Source: Spirochaetia bacterium (GTDB lineage Bacteria > Spirochaetota > Spirochaetia > PWKH01). Taken from it: DNA of 7,176 bases. Shown here piece after piece: positions 1-6,354 of the stretch. Position 1 is the stretch's first letter, and the number at the start of each line of letters is the position of its first letter. The notes beneath the pieces are model-generated. The model was not told the DNA's origin and did no database searches. It worked only from the letters and a program-made list of their open reading frames with translations. The translations under genes were made by a program, and so were the position numbers. The DNA lies in contig SKXS01000208.1 in the NCBI GenBank assembly GCA_007128345.1, positions 1 through 7,176 on the forward strand. The letters run 5' to 3'.

Positions 1-1
1 C

Positions 2-295
2 TTCAGGGAACAGTTCGGCATATGCTCATGGAAAGCGGTGCAGTATGAAGGCACTGCCGCCCGTGACGGCATTGGGCCGGGCAGCCGATCCCAGGAGGCA
101 TCCGGAGGATTGAAAATCATCCTTTGTGACGATCATGGAAGGGAGACCGACTTCATCTGGATGCGGGGTTCCAAGACAGAACCGGTATTCAGAGTCATGG
201 CAGACTGCAAAGGCAGTGATGCCCAGCGAGAGGCATCACTGCTGAATTGGCACAGGATGCTCATACAACGTGCAGAAACATCAATACAAGCATAA
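2..295 (+). CDS. Phosphoglucomutase/phosphomannomutase family protein, C-terminal fragment
   Basis: The frame is open from the left edge and ends in TAA at 293-295, giving the last 97 residues of a longer enzyme. The fragment carries the family's C-terminal phosphate-binding loop, here R-G-S-K-T-E-P at fragment residues 55-61, followed by V-F-R-V-M-A-D. This matches domain IV of alpha-D-phosphohexomutases, where the loop is usually R-x-S-(G/N)-T-E-P. The family moves phosphate between C1 and C6 of glucose or mannose through a phosphoserine in an earlier domain, which lies outside the window. The GTG at 38 could be read as a start, but conserved-looking protein continues upstream of it in the same frame, so it is more likely internal. 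The Lys in the Gly/Asn position of the loop is unusual. Glucose versus mannose specificity cannot be decided from this domain. Its neighbours are sugar transport and kinase genes, consistent with hexose phosphate metabolism. Confidence 0.85.
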   Translation, partial: FREQFGICSWKAVQYEGTAARDGIGPGSRSQEASGGLKIILCDDHGRETDFIWMRGSKTEPVFRVMADCKGSDAQREASLLNWHRMLIQRAETSIQA

Positions 296-303
296 AGAGC
301 ATC

Positions 304-332
304 TAGATTATTTTTTAATAACTCTGTATAAT
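304..332 (+). promoter_or_regulatory. Candidate sigma70-type promoter for the TPR-GAF-GGDEF gene
   Basis: The gap between the mutase stop and the next start (296-370) is strikingly AT-rich compared with the flanking genes. It contains a perfect TATAAT at 327-332. A 17-nt spacer upstream gives TAGATT at 304-309, which matches the -35 consensus at only three of six positions. Transcription would start near 339, about 30 nt before the GTG start. The perfect -10 box and position make a promoter likely; the -35 call is weak. No convincing intrinsic terminator for the mutase gene is visible in this gap, so readthrough from upstream is possible. Confidence 0.55.
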
Positions 333-360
333 CATTGAGCGTATTAAGTAAAAAAGTATT

Positions 361-365
361 GAGGT
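361..365 (+). promoter_or_regulatory. Ribosome binding site fixing a GTG start at 371
   Basis: GAGGT sits five to six nt before the GTG at 371. No ATG nearby in this frame has a comparable site, and the protein from GTG begins M-D-K-K-K, so the GTG is taken as the true start. Confidence 0.65.
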
Positions 366-370
366 CATAA

Positions 371-2533
371 GTGGATAAAAAAAAGTTGCCCCTCAAGGAG
401 CAGGTAGAACTGCTTGAGCGTGGGGTATTCACCAGGCCGAAAGCCAATGGTGAGCAGGCAGACAAACTTCTCAGAACTATTAACCGTGTGAAAAATCCAT
501 TGGAGACCGCACGGCTTTTCTTTGTTCGGGGGGTGAGCAGATACTACCAGTTCCTCTTGCAGGATGCACAGGAGGACCTTGGCGAGGCGCTTGAGCGCTT
601 CGCGTACCTGCGTGATGCAGCGGAATCAGAAGATCAGCGGCAGGAGCTGCGGTCGTTGGTTCTGCAGGTAAAATCACATATCGGCAGCACATTTCTGGTT
701 TTAGGCGACTTTGCCCGGGCGATCCACAGCTTCCGTACAGTCAGGGATGAAGCGCAGGAGCACCATGATGCAGGCAGTCTCGCATACGCATACGTACAGC
801 TCGGCAAGGCTTACATGCTTCTGGGCAGGTACGAACTTGCCACCTCAAATCTGGAGCAGGCACTTGCCGCAGAAGAACAGTCCGGCCGCAACGGGCTTGC
901 AGGCAGCATATATCTATGCTTAGGAACTATCTACTCCAAAACCTCGAGGACCGGGGAGGCGCTGGAGCTACTCCTTCAGTCTCTTGATCTGCTGGAACAG
1001 CAGCAGTTTGCCGAGACTCCTGAAGTACTTACCATAATAGGCAGCATCTACTTCAACCAAGATGACCTGATCATGGCTGAGCAGTACGCAACCATAGCTC
1101 TGGAATTCTCCCGTCAGACGGGAGTTCGGGCCATGGAGGCGGAATCTCTTAAGCTCTGCGGCCTGCTGGCGCACCGAAAGAACCAAGCGGGAGATGCGCA
1201 TCATTTCCTGACGAAAGCGTTGGAAGTCTCCCGTTCGATAAAGAATCATACCCAGGCTCTGGAGATAGCCCGGCTGCTTGTCACCTTTTCCGATGCATCT
1301 GAGGCGGCACCATACTGCCGCGAAGTCATAGCCCTAGCTGAAGAGATCTACCAGCAGTCAGTCGACTCCTGCATCGCCGCCGTTGTACTCCAGGACAAAC
1401 ATGAAGACATGCTGAGGCGGCAGCATGCCCAGAAGCATGAGCGGCATCGACTGAATCAGATCGATGAGCGGCTGCAGGCTGTAAGCCTCCTGGGAAGCGA
1501 AATCAATGCCCTTAATGACGGAGATGCGGTGCTTGAACTCGTGTCACGCAGACTTCCCGACCTTGTCCCCGCGGATACCTTATCGCTTTACATCATGAAT
1601 CCGCATGCATCTTCACTGTCCCTTAAAACCAAGCTCTCGGATGCGCTGCAAAGTAACCAGATACGCGGCTCAATACCCCTGGACGACACATCCAGCATAG
1701 CGGCCTACAGTGTTCGAACCAGGAATCCGGTGCTCATCCGGGATATCTGCCGTGAGGGGAAGTTCTACTGTGAAGACGGGCAGAGTGCATCCCTCAGTTC
1801 ATGGCTTGCGGTGCCCCTGACTGCACATGAAGAGGTGTACGGTGCAGTGCTGCTGGGGGGGGCGCTTCCGGAATCATTTACCTCAAGTGATCTCCACATC
1901 ATCCAGATGTGTGCTAACCTAACCGCGTCGGCATTGGCGGCGGCGGCATTTACCCTCCAGTTCAATCAGGTATCCAGGAGGGAAAACTTGCTCAGCAAGT
2001 ATGTAGATAAGACCATTGACCAGCTGTCCATATATGACAAACTGACCGGTCTGCCGAACAAACTGCTGCTTTTTGAGCGGGCAGTACCCCTGCTGCAACA
2101 GGCCGGCCGAAGCAGCATGCCTGTTGCCGTGTGCTCGTTGGAACTGCACAGCACTTCAGAGGAAAGCTCTTCGTCAGATGAATCTCTGAAGGCTGTCTCC
2201 CGCCGCATGGCTTCCGTCCTCCGGAAGTCCGATCTCATAGCACGGGTGCAGGATACCCATTTTGTCGCGGTGTTCAATGACCTGAAAGAGAAGGAGGCCG
2301 TTTCAGTCATCATGGACAAGCTTATCCGTGAGATTTCTCGGCCTTTTGCTGTAAAAAACCGAGTGTGTACGTACGATGCACACGGAGGCATCAGTTTTTT
2401 TCCTGAGCACGGAAATGACCTGCCTGCACTTATCCGCAGTGCAGAGTCAGCGCGGCAGCGTGCACAGCTTTTCGGTAATAACCGGTATGCCGTTGCAGAT
2501 GTCAAACCCAGGCAGGACTATATTACCGGCTGA
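371..2533 (+). CDS. TPR-GAF protein with degenerate GGDEF domain (probable non-catalytic c-di-GMP signalling protein)
   Basis: This 720-residue protein has no signal peptide or membrane segment and should be cytosolic. About six tetratricopeptide-like helix pairs span roughly residues 95-330, for example the one with L-G-K-A-Y-M-L-L-G-R-Y near 144-153. A charged, likely coiled linker (about 343-368) follows, then a GAF domain (about 370-528, with W-L-A-V-P-L near 478-483). The C-terminal GGDEF-family domain covers about 548-708. It opens with D-K-L-T-G-L-P-N-K at 556-564 and closes with F-G-N-N-R-Y near 701-706. The signature GGDEF is replaced by Q-D-T-H-F at 627-631, and the first metal-binding Asp appears as Ser589, so diguanylate cyclase activity is very unlikely. 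The inhibitory-site R-x-x-D is kept as R618-K-S-D621 at the standard spacing. There is no EAL domain. The likely role is a c-di-GMP-binding or protein-interaction sensor; the GAF ligand and TPR partner are unknown. An A8 run near the start and a G8 run in the GAF region could slip. Confidence 0.9.
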   Translation: MDKKKLPLKEQVELLERGVFTRPKANGEQADKLLRTINRVKNPLETARLFFVRGVSRYYQFLLQDAQEDLGEALERFAYLRDAAESEDQRQELRSLVLQVKSHIGSTFLVLGDFARAIHSFRTVRDEAQEHHDAGSLAYAYVQLGKAYMLLGRYELATSNLEQALAAEEQSGRNGLAGSIYLCLGTIYSKTSRTGEALELLLQSLDLLEQQQFAETPEVLTIIGSIYFNQDDLIMAEQYATIALEFSRQTGVRAMEAESLKLCGLLAHRKNQAGDAHHFLTKALEVSRSIKNHTQALEIARLLVTFSDASEAAPYCREVIALAEEIYQQSVDSCIAAVVLQDKHEDMLRRQHAQKHERHRLNQIDERLQAVSLLGSEINALNDGDAVLELVSRRLPDLVPADTLSLYIMNPHASSLSLKTKLSDALQSNQIRGSIPLDDTSSIAAYSVRTRNPVLIRDICREGKFYCEDGQSASLSSWLAVPLTAHEEVYGAVLLGGALPESFTSSDLHIIQMCANLTASALAAAAFTLQFNQVSRRENLLSKYVDKTIDQLSIYDKLTGLPNKLLLFERAVPLLQQAGRSSMPVAVCSLELHSTSEESSSSDESLKAVSRRMASVLRKSDLIARVQDTHFVAVFNDLKEKEAVSVIMDKLIREISRPFAVKNRVCTYDAHGGISFFPEHGNDLPALIRSAESARQRAQLFGNNRYAVADVKPRQDYITG
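377..384 (+). repeat. A8 homopolymer at codons 3-5 of the TPR-GAF-GGDEF gene
   Basis: Eight consecutive A residues encode the Lys run immediately after the GTG start. A one-base slip here would shift the frame after about four residues. Lys-rich starts are common, so it may have no regulatory meaning. Confidence 0.9.
1855..1862 (+). repeat. G8 homopolymer inside the GAF-coding part
   Basis: Eight consecutive G residues encode Gly-Gly as GGG-GGG followed by the first base of Ala (residues 496-498). It is the longest G run I see in the window. Length change by one base would truncate the protein before the GGDEF-family domain. Poly-G tracts drive phase variation in some spirochaetes, but eight is at the short end. 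Confidence 0.9.
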
Positions 2534-2550
2534 ACCACACATATTTTCTA

Positions 2551-2579
2551 TTGACGGGCGACCAGGCTGACCATACAAT
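2551..2579 (+). promoter_or_regulatory. Strong sigma70-type promoter for the transporter-kinase operon
   Basis: TTGACG at 2551-2556 and TACAAT at 2574-2579 are separated by exactly 17 nt, each matching consensus at five of six positions. It begins 18 nt after the stop of the upstream gene. The predicted start point near 2586 leaves a leader of about 40 nt with an AAGGAG site at 2615-2620 before the ATG at 2627. This indicates that the transporter is transcribed from its own promoter and not only by readthrough. Confidence 0.75.
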
Positions 2580-2597
2580 CATGTTACATGGCGTAAC
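2580..2597 (+). promoter_or_regulatory. Operator-like inverted repeats over the predicted transcription start
   Basis: CATGT-T-ACATG at 2580-2590 is a perfect 11-bp palindrome around a central T. It overlaps a second inverted repeat, GTTAC-(5 nt)-GTAAC, at 2583-2597. Both lie directly after the -10 box and cover the expected start point, a classic position for repressor binding. No regulator gene is in the window and no known operator consensus is matched, so the role is inferred from geometry alone. Confidence 0.4.
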
Positions 2598-2626
2598 GTA
2601 CAGTATGCGTTTTCAAGGAGTCTCCC

Positions 2627-4090
2627 ATGCACAACCGCACGCTCAAGACCCGAAACTGCGTCGCCTACGGAATGGGCGATATGTACGGAGGCGGGTCATT
2701 TTTCATAGTCAGCACCTTCTCCCTCTTCTTTCTCATCAATGTTGCAGGGCTCAACCCGCTGATTGCGGGACTCATCCCGGGGCTCGGCAAGGTATGGGAT
2801 GCATGCTCAGATCCCCTCATGGGGTGGATTACCGACCGTACACGAAGCAGGTTCGGGAGGCGGCGTATCTACTTCCTTGCTGGGATCATACCCATCATAG
2901 CAAGCTTCACCCTGCTATGGGTCTCCCTCCCTGCCGCAGGACAGGGTGTGCTCTTTCTGTACTACTTTGGAGCATTCATCTTCTTCTATACCACCACCAC
3001 TATGGTGATGGTGCCCTATTCCGCTCTGAGTGCGGAGATGACCAGAGACTTTACCTCACGAAATAGGCTTGCTGGCTTCCGTATGGTGTTCTCCATGTTT
3101 GCGACGCTTCTAGCCGGTGTGGCAGCCCAACCTATAATTGACGCCTTCACTGACCAGGGACGCGGACATCTGGCCATGGGCTTCATATTCTCCCTAATAT
3201 TCGCCCTACCCTGGGTATTCGTTTTCCTGGGAACCTGGGAACTTCCTGTTTCACAAGCAGTCCCGAGATCCCGCGCGGTGTTCCGCAGCTTCATCTCCGT
3301 ACTGCGAAACCGCACCTTCCGCATACACATCGTCATGTACATAGCTTCGTATGCGGCCATGGACATCATGATGGCCTGGCTCAAGTTCTATCTTCATGAC
3401 TATCTGCAGAAGCCCCATCTCACCACCGTAAGCCTGGGCATCATCCTCATCACCCAGATGGCAGCGCTTCCCCTCTATGTCGCCATAGCCAACAGGAGAG
3501 GTCATGCCGCAGCCTATCGGATCGGCATGACTATATGGGCACTGGCTATCGTGCTTATTTCATTCCAAGGGTCAGGCACTCCTGACATTCTGCTGTTTGT
3601 CACATGCTTTGCTATCGGTTCGGGCATGTCTGCGGGTGTCATCATCCCCTATCTGCTTCTGCCGTTCAGCATTGATGTGGATGAGCTCATGACCGGGGAG
3701 CACCGGGCCGGAATCTACTCCGGGGCAATGACCCTGCTCCGCAAGCTGATTCAGGGCGCACTTGTGCTGCCCCTGCTTGGGCTGCTGCTCAGCATAATCG
3801 GATATCTCCCCCAGGAAGCAGGCATACCAGCAGTCCAGTCACCTGAAACAGTACTCATGCTTCGGATACTCTTCATATCACTTCCCGTTATCTCCATGAG
3901 CATCGGGATCATTGGTTCTCTGCGCATGCGCATGACCCCCCGGAATCATCGGATACTCAAGGAGCTGTCGGCTGATATTCAGGAGGGACGGACTCCCGTA
4001 AAGGAATCACTGGATGTATGCATAGCGCTTACGGGTATGAGTCTTTCAGAACTTCCCCGTTTCCATTATGGAGAACATGCATCTTCATGA
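2627..4090 (+). CDS. GPH-family (MelB-like) sugar:cation symporter
   Basis: The 487-residue protein is hydrophobic along its length, with a pattern fitting twelve membrane helices and a cytoplasmic tail from about residue 432. It has the hallmarks of the glycoside-pentoside-hexuronide:cation symporter branch of the major facilitator superfamily. The helix II and loop signature reads V-W-D-A-C-S-D-P-L-M-G-W at 56-67, then D-R-x-x-S-R-F-G-R-R-R. Asp58 and Asp62 correspond to the cation-site Asp pair of Salmonella MelB, and Asp18 sits where MelB has a sugar-binding Asp. P-Y-S-A-L near 130-134 and the D-V-D-E-L loop at 350-354 are also typical. GPH carriers import glycosides or sugars with Na+ or H+ without phosphorylating them; the substrate here cannot be told. 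The ATG at 2627 has AAGGAG six nt upstream. The kinase gene follows after 25 nt, so the two are almost certainly cotranscribed. Length is ordinary for the family. Confidence 0.92.
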   Translation: MHNRTLKTRNCVAYGMGDMYGGGSFFIVSTFSLFFLINVAGLNPLIAGLIPGLGKVWDACSDPLMGWITDRTRSRFGRRRIYFLAGIIPIIASFTLLWVSLPAAGQGVLFLYYFGAFIFFYTTTTMVMVPYSALSAEMTRDFTSRNRLAGFRMVFSMFATLLAGVAAQPIIDAFTDQGRGHLAMGFIFSLIFALPWVFVFLGTWELPVSQAVPRSRAVFRSFISVLRNRTFRIHIVMYIASYAAMDIMMAWLKFYLHDYLQKPHLTTVSLGIILITQMAALPLYVAIANRRGHAAAYRIGMTIWALAIVLISFQGSGTPDILLFVTCFAIGSGMSAGVIIPYLLLPFSIDVDELMTGEHRAGIYSGAMTLLRKLIQGALVLPLLGLLLSIIGYLPQEAGIPAVQSPETVLMLRILFISLPVISMSIGIIGSLRMRMTPRNHRILKELSADIQEGRTPVKESLDVCIALTGMSLSELPRFHYGEHASS

Positions 4091-4102
4091 TATACTGATC
4101 GT

Positions 4103-4109
4103 AAAGGAG
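4103..4109 (+). promoter_or_regulatory. Ribosome binding site fixing the kinase start at 4116
   Basis: AAAGGAG lies six nt before the ATG at 4116. The longer reading from ATG 4068 or 4077 would begin inside the transporter gene without such a site, and would place this motif inside the coding sequence. The shorter start is therefore preferred. Confidence 0.8.
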
Positions 4110-4115
4110 CGCGGT

Positions 4116-5060
4116 ATGTACAAACGGGCAACCACCAAAGCAAAACGCATTGAGCGGGAGCATATCAACCAGATCAGACGGGCAAAACCGGAACTTGACA
4201 TTGCCCATGCTGAATTCAACGATGACGGCATGTTCAATGATATTGTTATTGTCAATAATATGTGGATATTCCGTTTTCCCAAGTATGACTGGGTTCAGGA
4301 AGATATCCAGCAGGAGGCCGCGTGCCTGAGCCTGGTGCGCACGGTATCAAACCTGCCCGTTCCAGAATGGGAAATTCACGAAGAGGGGTTCATAAGCTAC
4401 CGCATCATAGAAGGGGCGCCCTTGTCCCGAAACGACCTTCTGGATATGAGCAGGGAGGACCAGGCGCAAGCAGCCGAGGACCTTGCGCTGTTTCTCAGCA
4501 GCCTCCATGCCGTTGAGATGCCCGCCATGGAAAAACACCGCATCGGGCCGTCCATTACCCGTCATTCCTACAGCGACTGGCTCTCACTCTATGACGAGAT
4601 CAGGCAGGAACTCTTTCCCTACCTTACCTCCTACATGCAGGACCAGATCGAGCACACCTTTCATCCGGTGCTGGGGGACAATACGTTCATGGACTGTAAG
4701 GAATCCATGGTGAACGGAGACCTGCGGGCCTACCACATCCTCTACAATCCGAAGAGCAATCGCCTCAGCGGAATCATAGACTTTGGTTCCGCCGGATTCG
4801 GAGATCCGGCCTATGATATCTCTACGATTATCAACCAGTATGGGGAGGGATTCGCCGCCCTGCTCTCCCGGCACTATCCCGGCATAAATGACATGATCGA
4901 CCGCGCCAGGTTCTGGGCACTCACTACGGAGCTCCAGTGGGCCCTGGGGGGAATACGGACCCAGGATACCTCGTGGTTTCTGGTCCATCTCGGCAGTGCC
5001 CGGGATATCTCACCATTCGGCAGTCCGCTGCTGCTTACCGGTTCTGGAGACCTGCGATAG
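4116..5060 (+). CDS. APH-fold phosphotransferase, probable small-molecule (sugar?) kinase
   Basis: Translation from ATG 4116 gives 314 residues of the aminoglycoside phosphotransferase/choline kinase-like fold. Visible elements, in this numbering, are the N-lobe strand W-I-F-R-F-P-K at 50-56 with Lys56 as likely ATP-binding lysine, and a helix Glu near 67 (Q-Q-E-A-A). The catalytic loop N-G-D-L-R-A-Y-H-I-L spans 200-209, with Asp202 as the presumed base. The metal-binding I-I-D-F-G-S-A-G-F-G-D-P segment spans 220-231, with Asp222. The usual H-G-D appears as N-G-D, and the usual Asn after the catalytic Asp is His207, a change also seen in some APH(2'')-like members. The family includes antibiotic, choline, homoserine, methylthioribose, N-acetylhexosamine and maltose kinases. 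Position 25 nt behind a sugar symporter favours phosphorylation of the imported compound over antibiotic resistance, but that is inference. The 3' end overlaps the convergent hexokinase gene by 26 bp. Confidence 0.85.
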   Translation: MYKRATTKAKRIEREHINQIRRAKPELDIAHAEFNDDGMFNDIVIVNNMWIFRFPKYDWVQEDIQQEAACLSLVRTVSNLPVPEWEIHEEGFISYRIIEGAPLSRNDLLDMSREDQAQAAEDLALFLSSLHAVEMPAMEKHRIGPSITRHSYSDWLSLYDEIRQELFPYLTSYMQDQIEHTFHPVLGDNTFMDCKESMVNGDLRAYHILYNPKSNRLSGIIDFGSAGFGDPAYDISTIINQYGEGFAALLSRHYPGINDMIDRARFWALTTELQWALGGIRTQDTSWFLVHLGSARDISPFGSPLLLTGSGDLR

Positions 5061-6327
5061 CTGCGCCGACGATCGGCGCGTTCTCTCCATGAATCATTTC
5101 ACAATACCTGCCGCAGCGCTTCAGGTAGGCTTCAAGGTACTGCTGCGTGTATGTCCGGAGAAAATGGGTCTTGAGGAATGTAGTGCCGTCAGCGTGGATG
5201 CACGCGGGCATATCAGGATCCGTTCCGGCACCGCTTTTCAGCACCGTTGCCGACAGATTCACCGCGGAAAGCTTGGCTGAACGTTCGACGATCCTGTCGG
5301 CAATGCAGTAGAGCCTGTCCCGGTCATCGAGCCGGTCACCCGCGGCATTACTGAGGACCGACGGTGCATCCGGGGTATGGAGCAGGTCGTCCATCTCTCT
5401 GGTTGAAAGGTTATCCAATGATTCCAGATGACGTGCGGTGTCCGGATGGAAGAGGCCGTCTGCGCATGCTCGCTTGACAACATGCAGCACCAGGGGCCCA
5501 AGATATGCCCCAGCCACGTTTTTCTCGAACCGGTACTGTTCGGGCTCCTTGGTTGTCCCGTAGAACGAAGCCTCGGCGTCGGTTTCCAGAAAGTCAAATC
5601 CTCCGCTCTCCACATTGATGATCTGACGGTCAGGTATGGGGGTATCGGGAGTTATCTTGGTGATCCGGGAACTATCTTCAAGATAGCTGGTATTCGTTCC
5701 CGTGCCTAGAATAAAGCCGATATAGGCATCATGCTTCTCCCCAGCATAAGCCCTCCCTGCGAGCAGGGTTGCAACGGTATCATTGAGCACGCAGATGTGC
5801 CACTTCTTTGATCCCCCCAGGTATTCGACCAAACTGCTGCCTACCAGCTTTCCGATAACCTCGGGTGCCCTGATTTCCTTGGAAAAATACAGCAGCCTGC
5901 CGTCACGCTGCGGGGTAATCTCTGTTGCATAGGAAAAGCAGAACCCGATAGTATCGGTTTCGTCAGCCAGCGGTTCAGCGTACGAAGCCATGAGGCTGAA
6001 AAATGTCTCCTCACTTACCTCTCCCCTGCTTCCCGGCATGGGATGCTTCTGGTAGCTGCGTATGGAAGGTTCTCCCCGGTCATTGAAGGAGACCAGGCAG
6101 CACCTGAAGTTTGTTCCCCCCGCATCAAGGACCATGACCTCCTTTCCCACGGGAATCTCATTCTTCAAGGTTATGTAGGTGGGAAGCATGGCCAGCGATG
6201 AGGGCTCACCCGCAAGGCCGCGTTCCATTTCAGCGAGAAATGTTGCTACCCAGTGCTCCATGTCTATCTGGTCAACATGGAGGTGATGATGAACCAGGAA
6301 TGCTTCGGCATCAGCAGTGAACGGCAT
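5035..6327 (-). CDS. hxk: Hexokinase, eukaryotic-type HK family
   Basis: This 430-residue cytosolic enzyme should transfer the ATP gamma-phosphate to the 6-hydroxyl of glucose or related hexoses. The HK-family motifs occur in order. They are L-P-T-Y-I at 48-52, phosphate-1 loop L-D-A-G-G-T-N-F-R at 67-75, sugar-binding G-F-C-F-S-Y-A-T at 128-135 with F-S-K ending at Lys150, and L-N-D-T-V-A-T at 181-187. Asp183 is the expected catalytic base. Phosphate-2 G-T-G-T-N is at 208-212, sugar-contacting Glu240 in N-V-E-S-G-G, Glu268 in R-F-E-K-N, and the C-terminal nucleotide site S-G-A-G-T-D at 365-370. It lacks the N-terminal extension of animal enzymes and is close to the size of spirochaete hexokinases. 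Differences from the textbook motifs include Ala134 for the usual Pro in F-S-F-P and S-G-G for W-G-A after Glu240; substrate preference may differ. AAGGAG sits seven nt before the ATG. Its stop lies inside the convergent kinase gene. Confidence 0.93.
   Translation of the reverse strand: MPFTADAEAFLVHHHLHVDQIDMEHWVATFLAEMERGLAGEPSSLAMLPTYITLKNEIPVGKEVMVLDAGGTNFRCCLVSFNDRGEPSIRSYQKHPMPGSRGEVSEETFFSLMASYAEPLADETDTIGFCFSYATEITPQRDGRLLYFSKEIRAPEVIGKLVGSSLVEYLGGSKKWHICVLNDTVATLLAGRAYAGEKHDAYIGFILGTGTNTSYLEDSSRITKITPDTPIPDRQIINVESGGFDFLETDAEASFYGTTKEPEQYRFEKNVAGAYLGPLVLHVVKRACADGLFHPDTARHLESLDNLSTREMDDLLHTPDAPSVLSNAAGDRLDDRDRLYCIADRIVERSAKLSAVNLSATVLKSGAGTDPDMPACIHADGTTFLKTHFLRTYTQQYLEAYLKRCGRYCEMIHGENAPIVGAAIAGLQNR
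5063..5079 (+). terminator. Hairpin two bases after the kinase stop, possible terminator for the transporter-kinase operon
   Basis: GCGCCGA (5063-5069), loop CGA, and TCGGCGC (5073-5079) form a perfect 7-bp GC-rich stem directly after the TAG at 5058-5060. It is followed on the plus strand by a pyrimidine stretch, GTTCTCTCC, rather than a true U tract. The same bases encode hexokinase residues around Ala417 to Ala422 on the other strand, so the palindrome may instead be a by-product of coding. Confidence 0.35.
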
Positions 6328-6340
6328 CGTGAAACTCCTT

Positions 6341-6353
6341 GGTGGAATTCACC
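6341..6353. promoter_or_regulatory. Short inverted repeat at the predicted hexokinase transcription start
   Basis: GGTG-GAATT-CACC lies between the hexokinase -10 box and its ribosome site, over the expected start near 6348. It could be an operator or a small leader hairpin. Four-bp arms occur easily by chance, so support is low. Confidence 0.2.
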
Positions 6354-6354
6354 C

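Noticed and set aside
334..363. ATTGAG repeated at 334-339 and 358-363 before the TPR-GAF-GGDEF gene
   Set aside because: A hexamer repeat in an AT-rich leader is weak, and the second copy is partly the ribosome binding site.
1966..2505. Minus-strand 179-codon open frame opposite the GGDEF-coding part
   Set aside because: It lies wholly antisense to a domain with clear family motifs, is rich in Ser/Arg as expected of a shadow frame, and has no recognisable domain.
2551..3066. Plus-strand 171-codon frame overlapping the operon promoter and the start of the symporter gene
   Set aside because: Its sequence is His/Arg/Cys-rich and resembles no protein, while the overlapping symporter frame has strong GPH motifs and a good ribosome site.
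4068..4115. Longer N-terminus for the APH-fold kinase
   Set aside because: The AAAGGAG site six nt before ATG 4116 fits the shorter start, and the extra 16 residues fall over the end of the symporter gene.
4991..5024. Direct repeat of CGGCAGT at 4991-4997 and 5018-5024
   Set aside because: Seven bases repeated within coding sequence (Gly-Ser codons) is readily due to chance.
4116..5060. Reading the APH-fold gene as an aminoglycoside resistance gene
   Set aside because: Fold membership alone does not show resistance, and the operon context is sugar uptake with no mobile element nearby.
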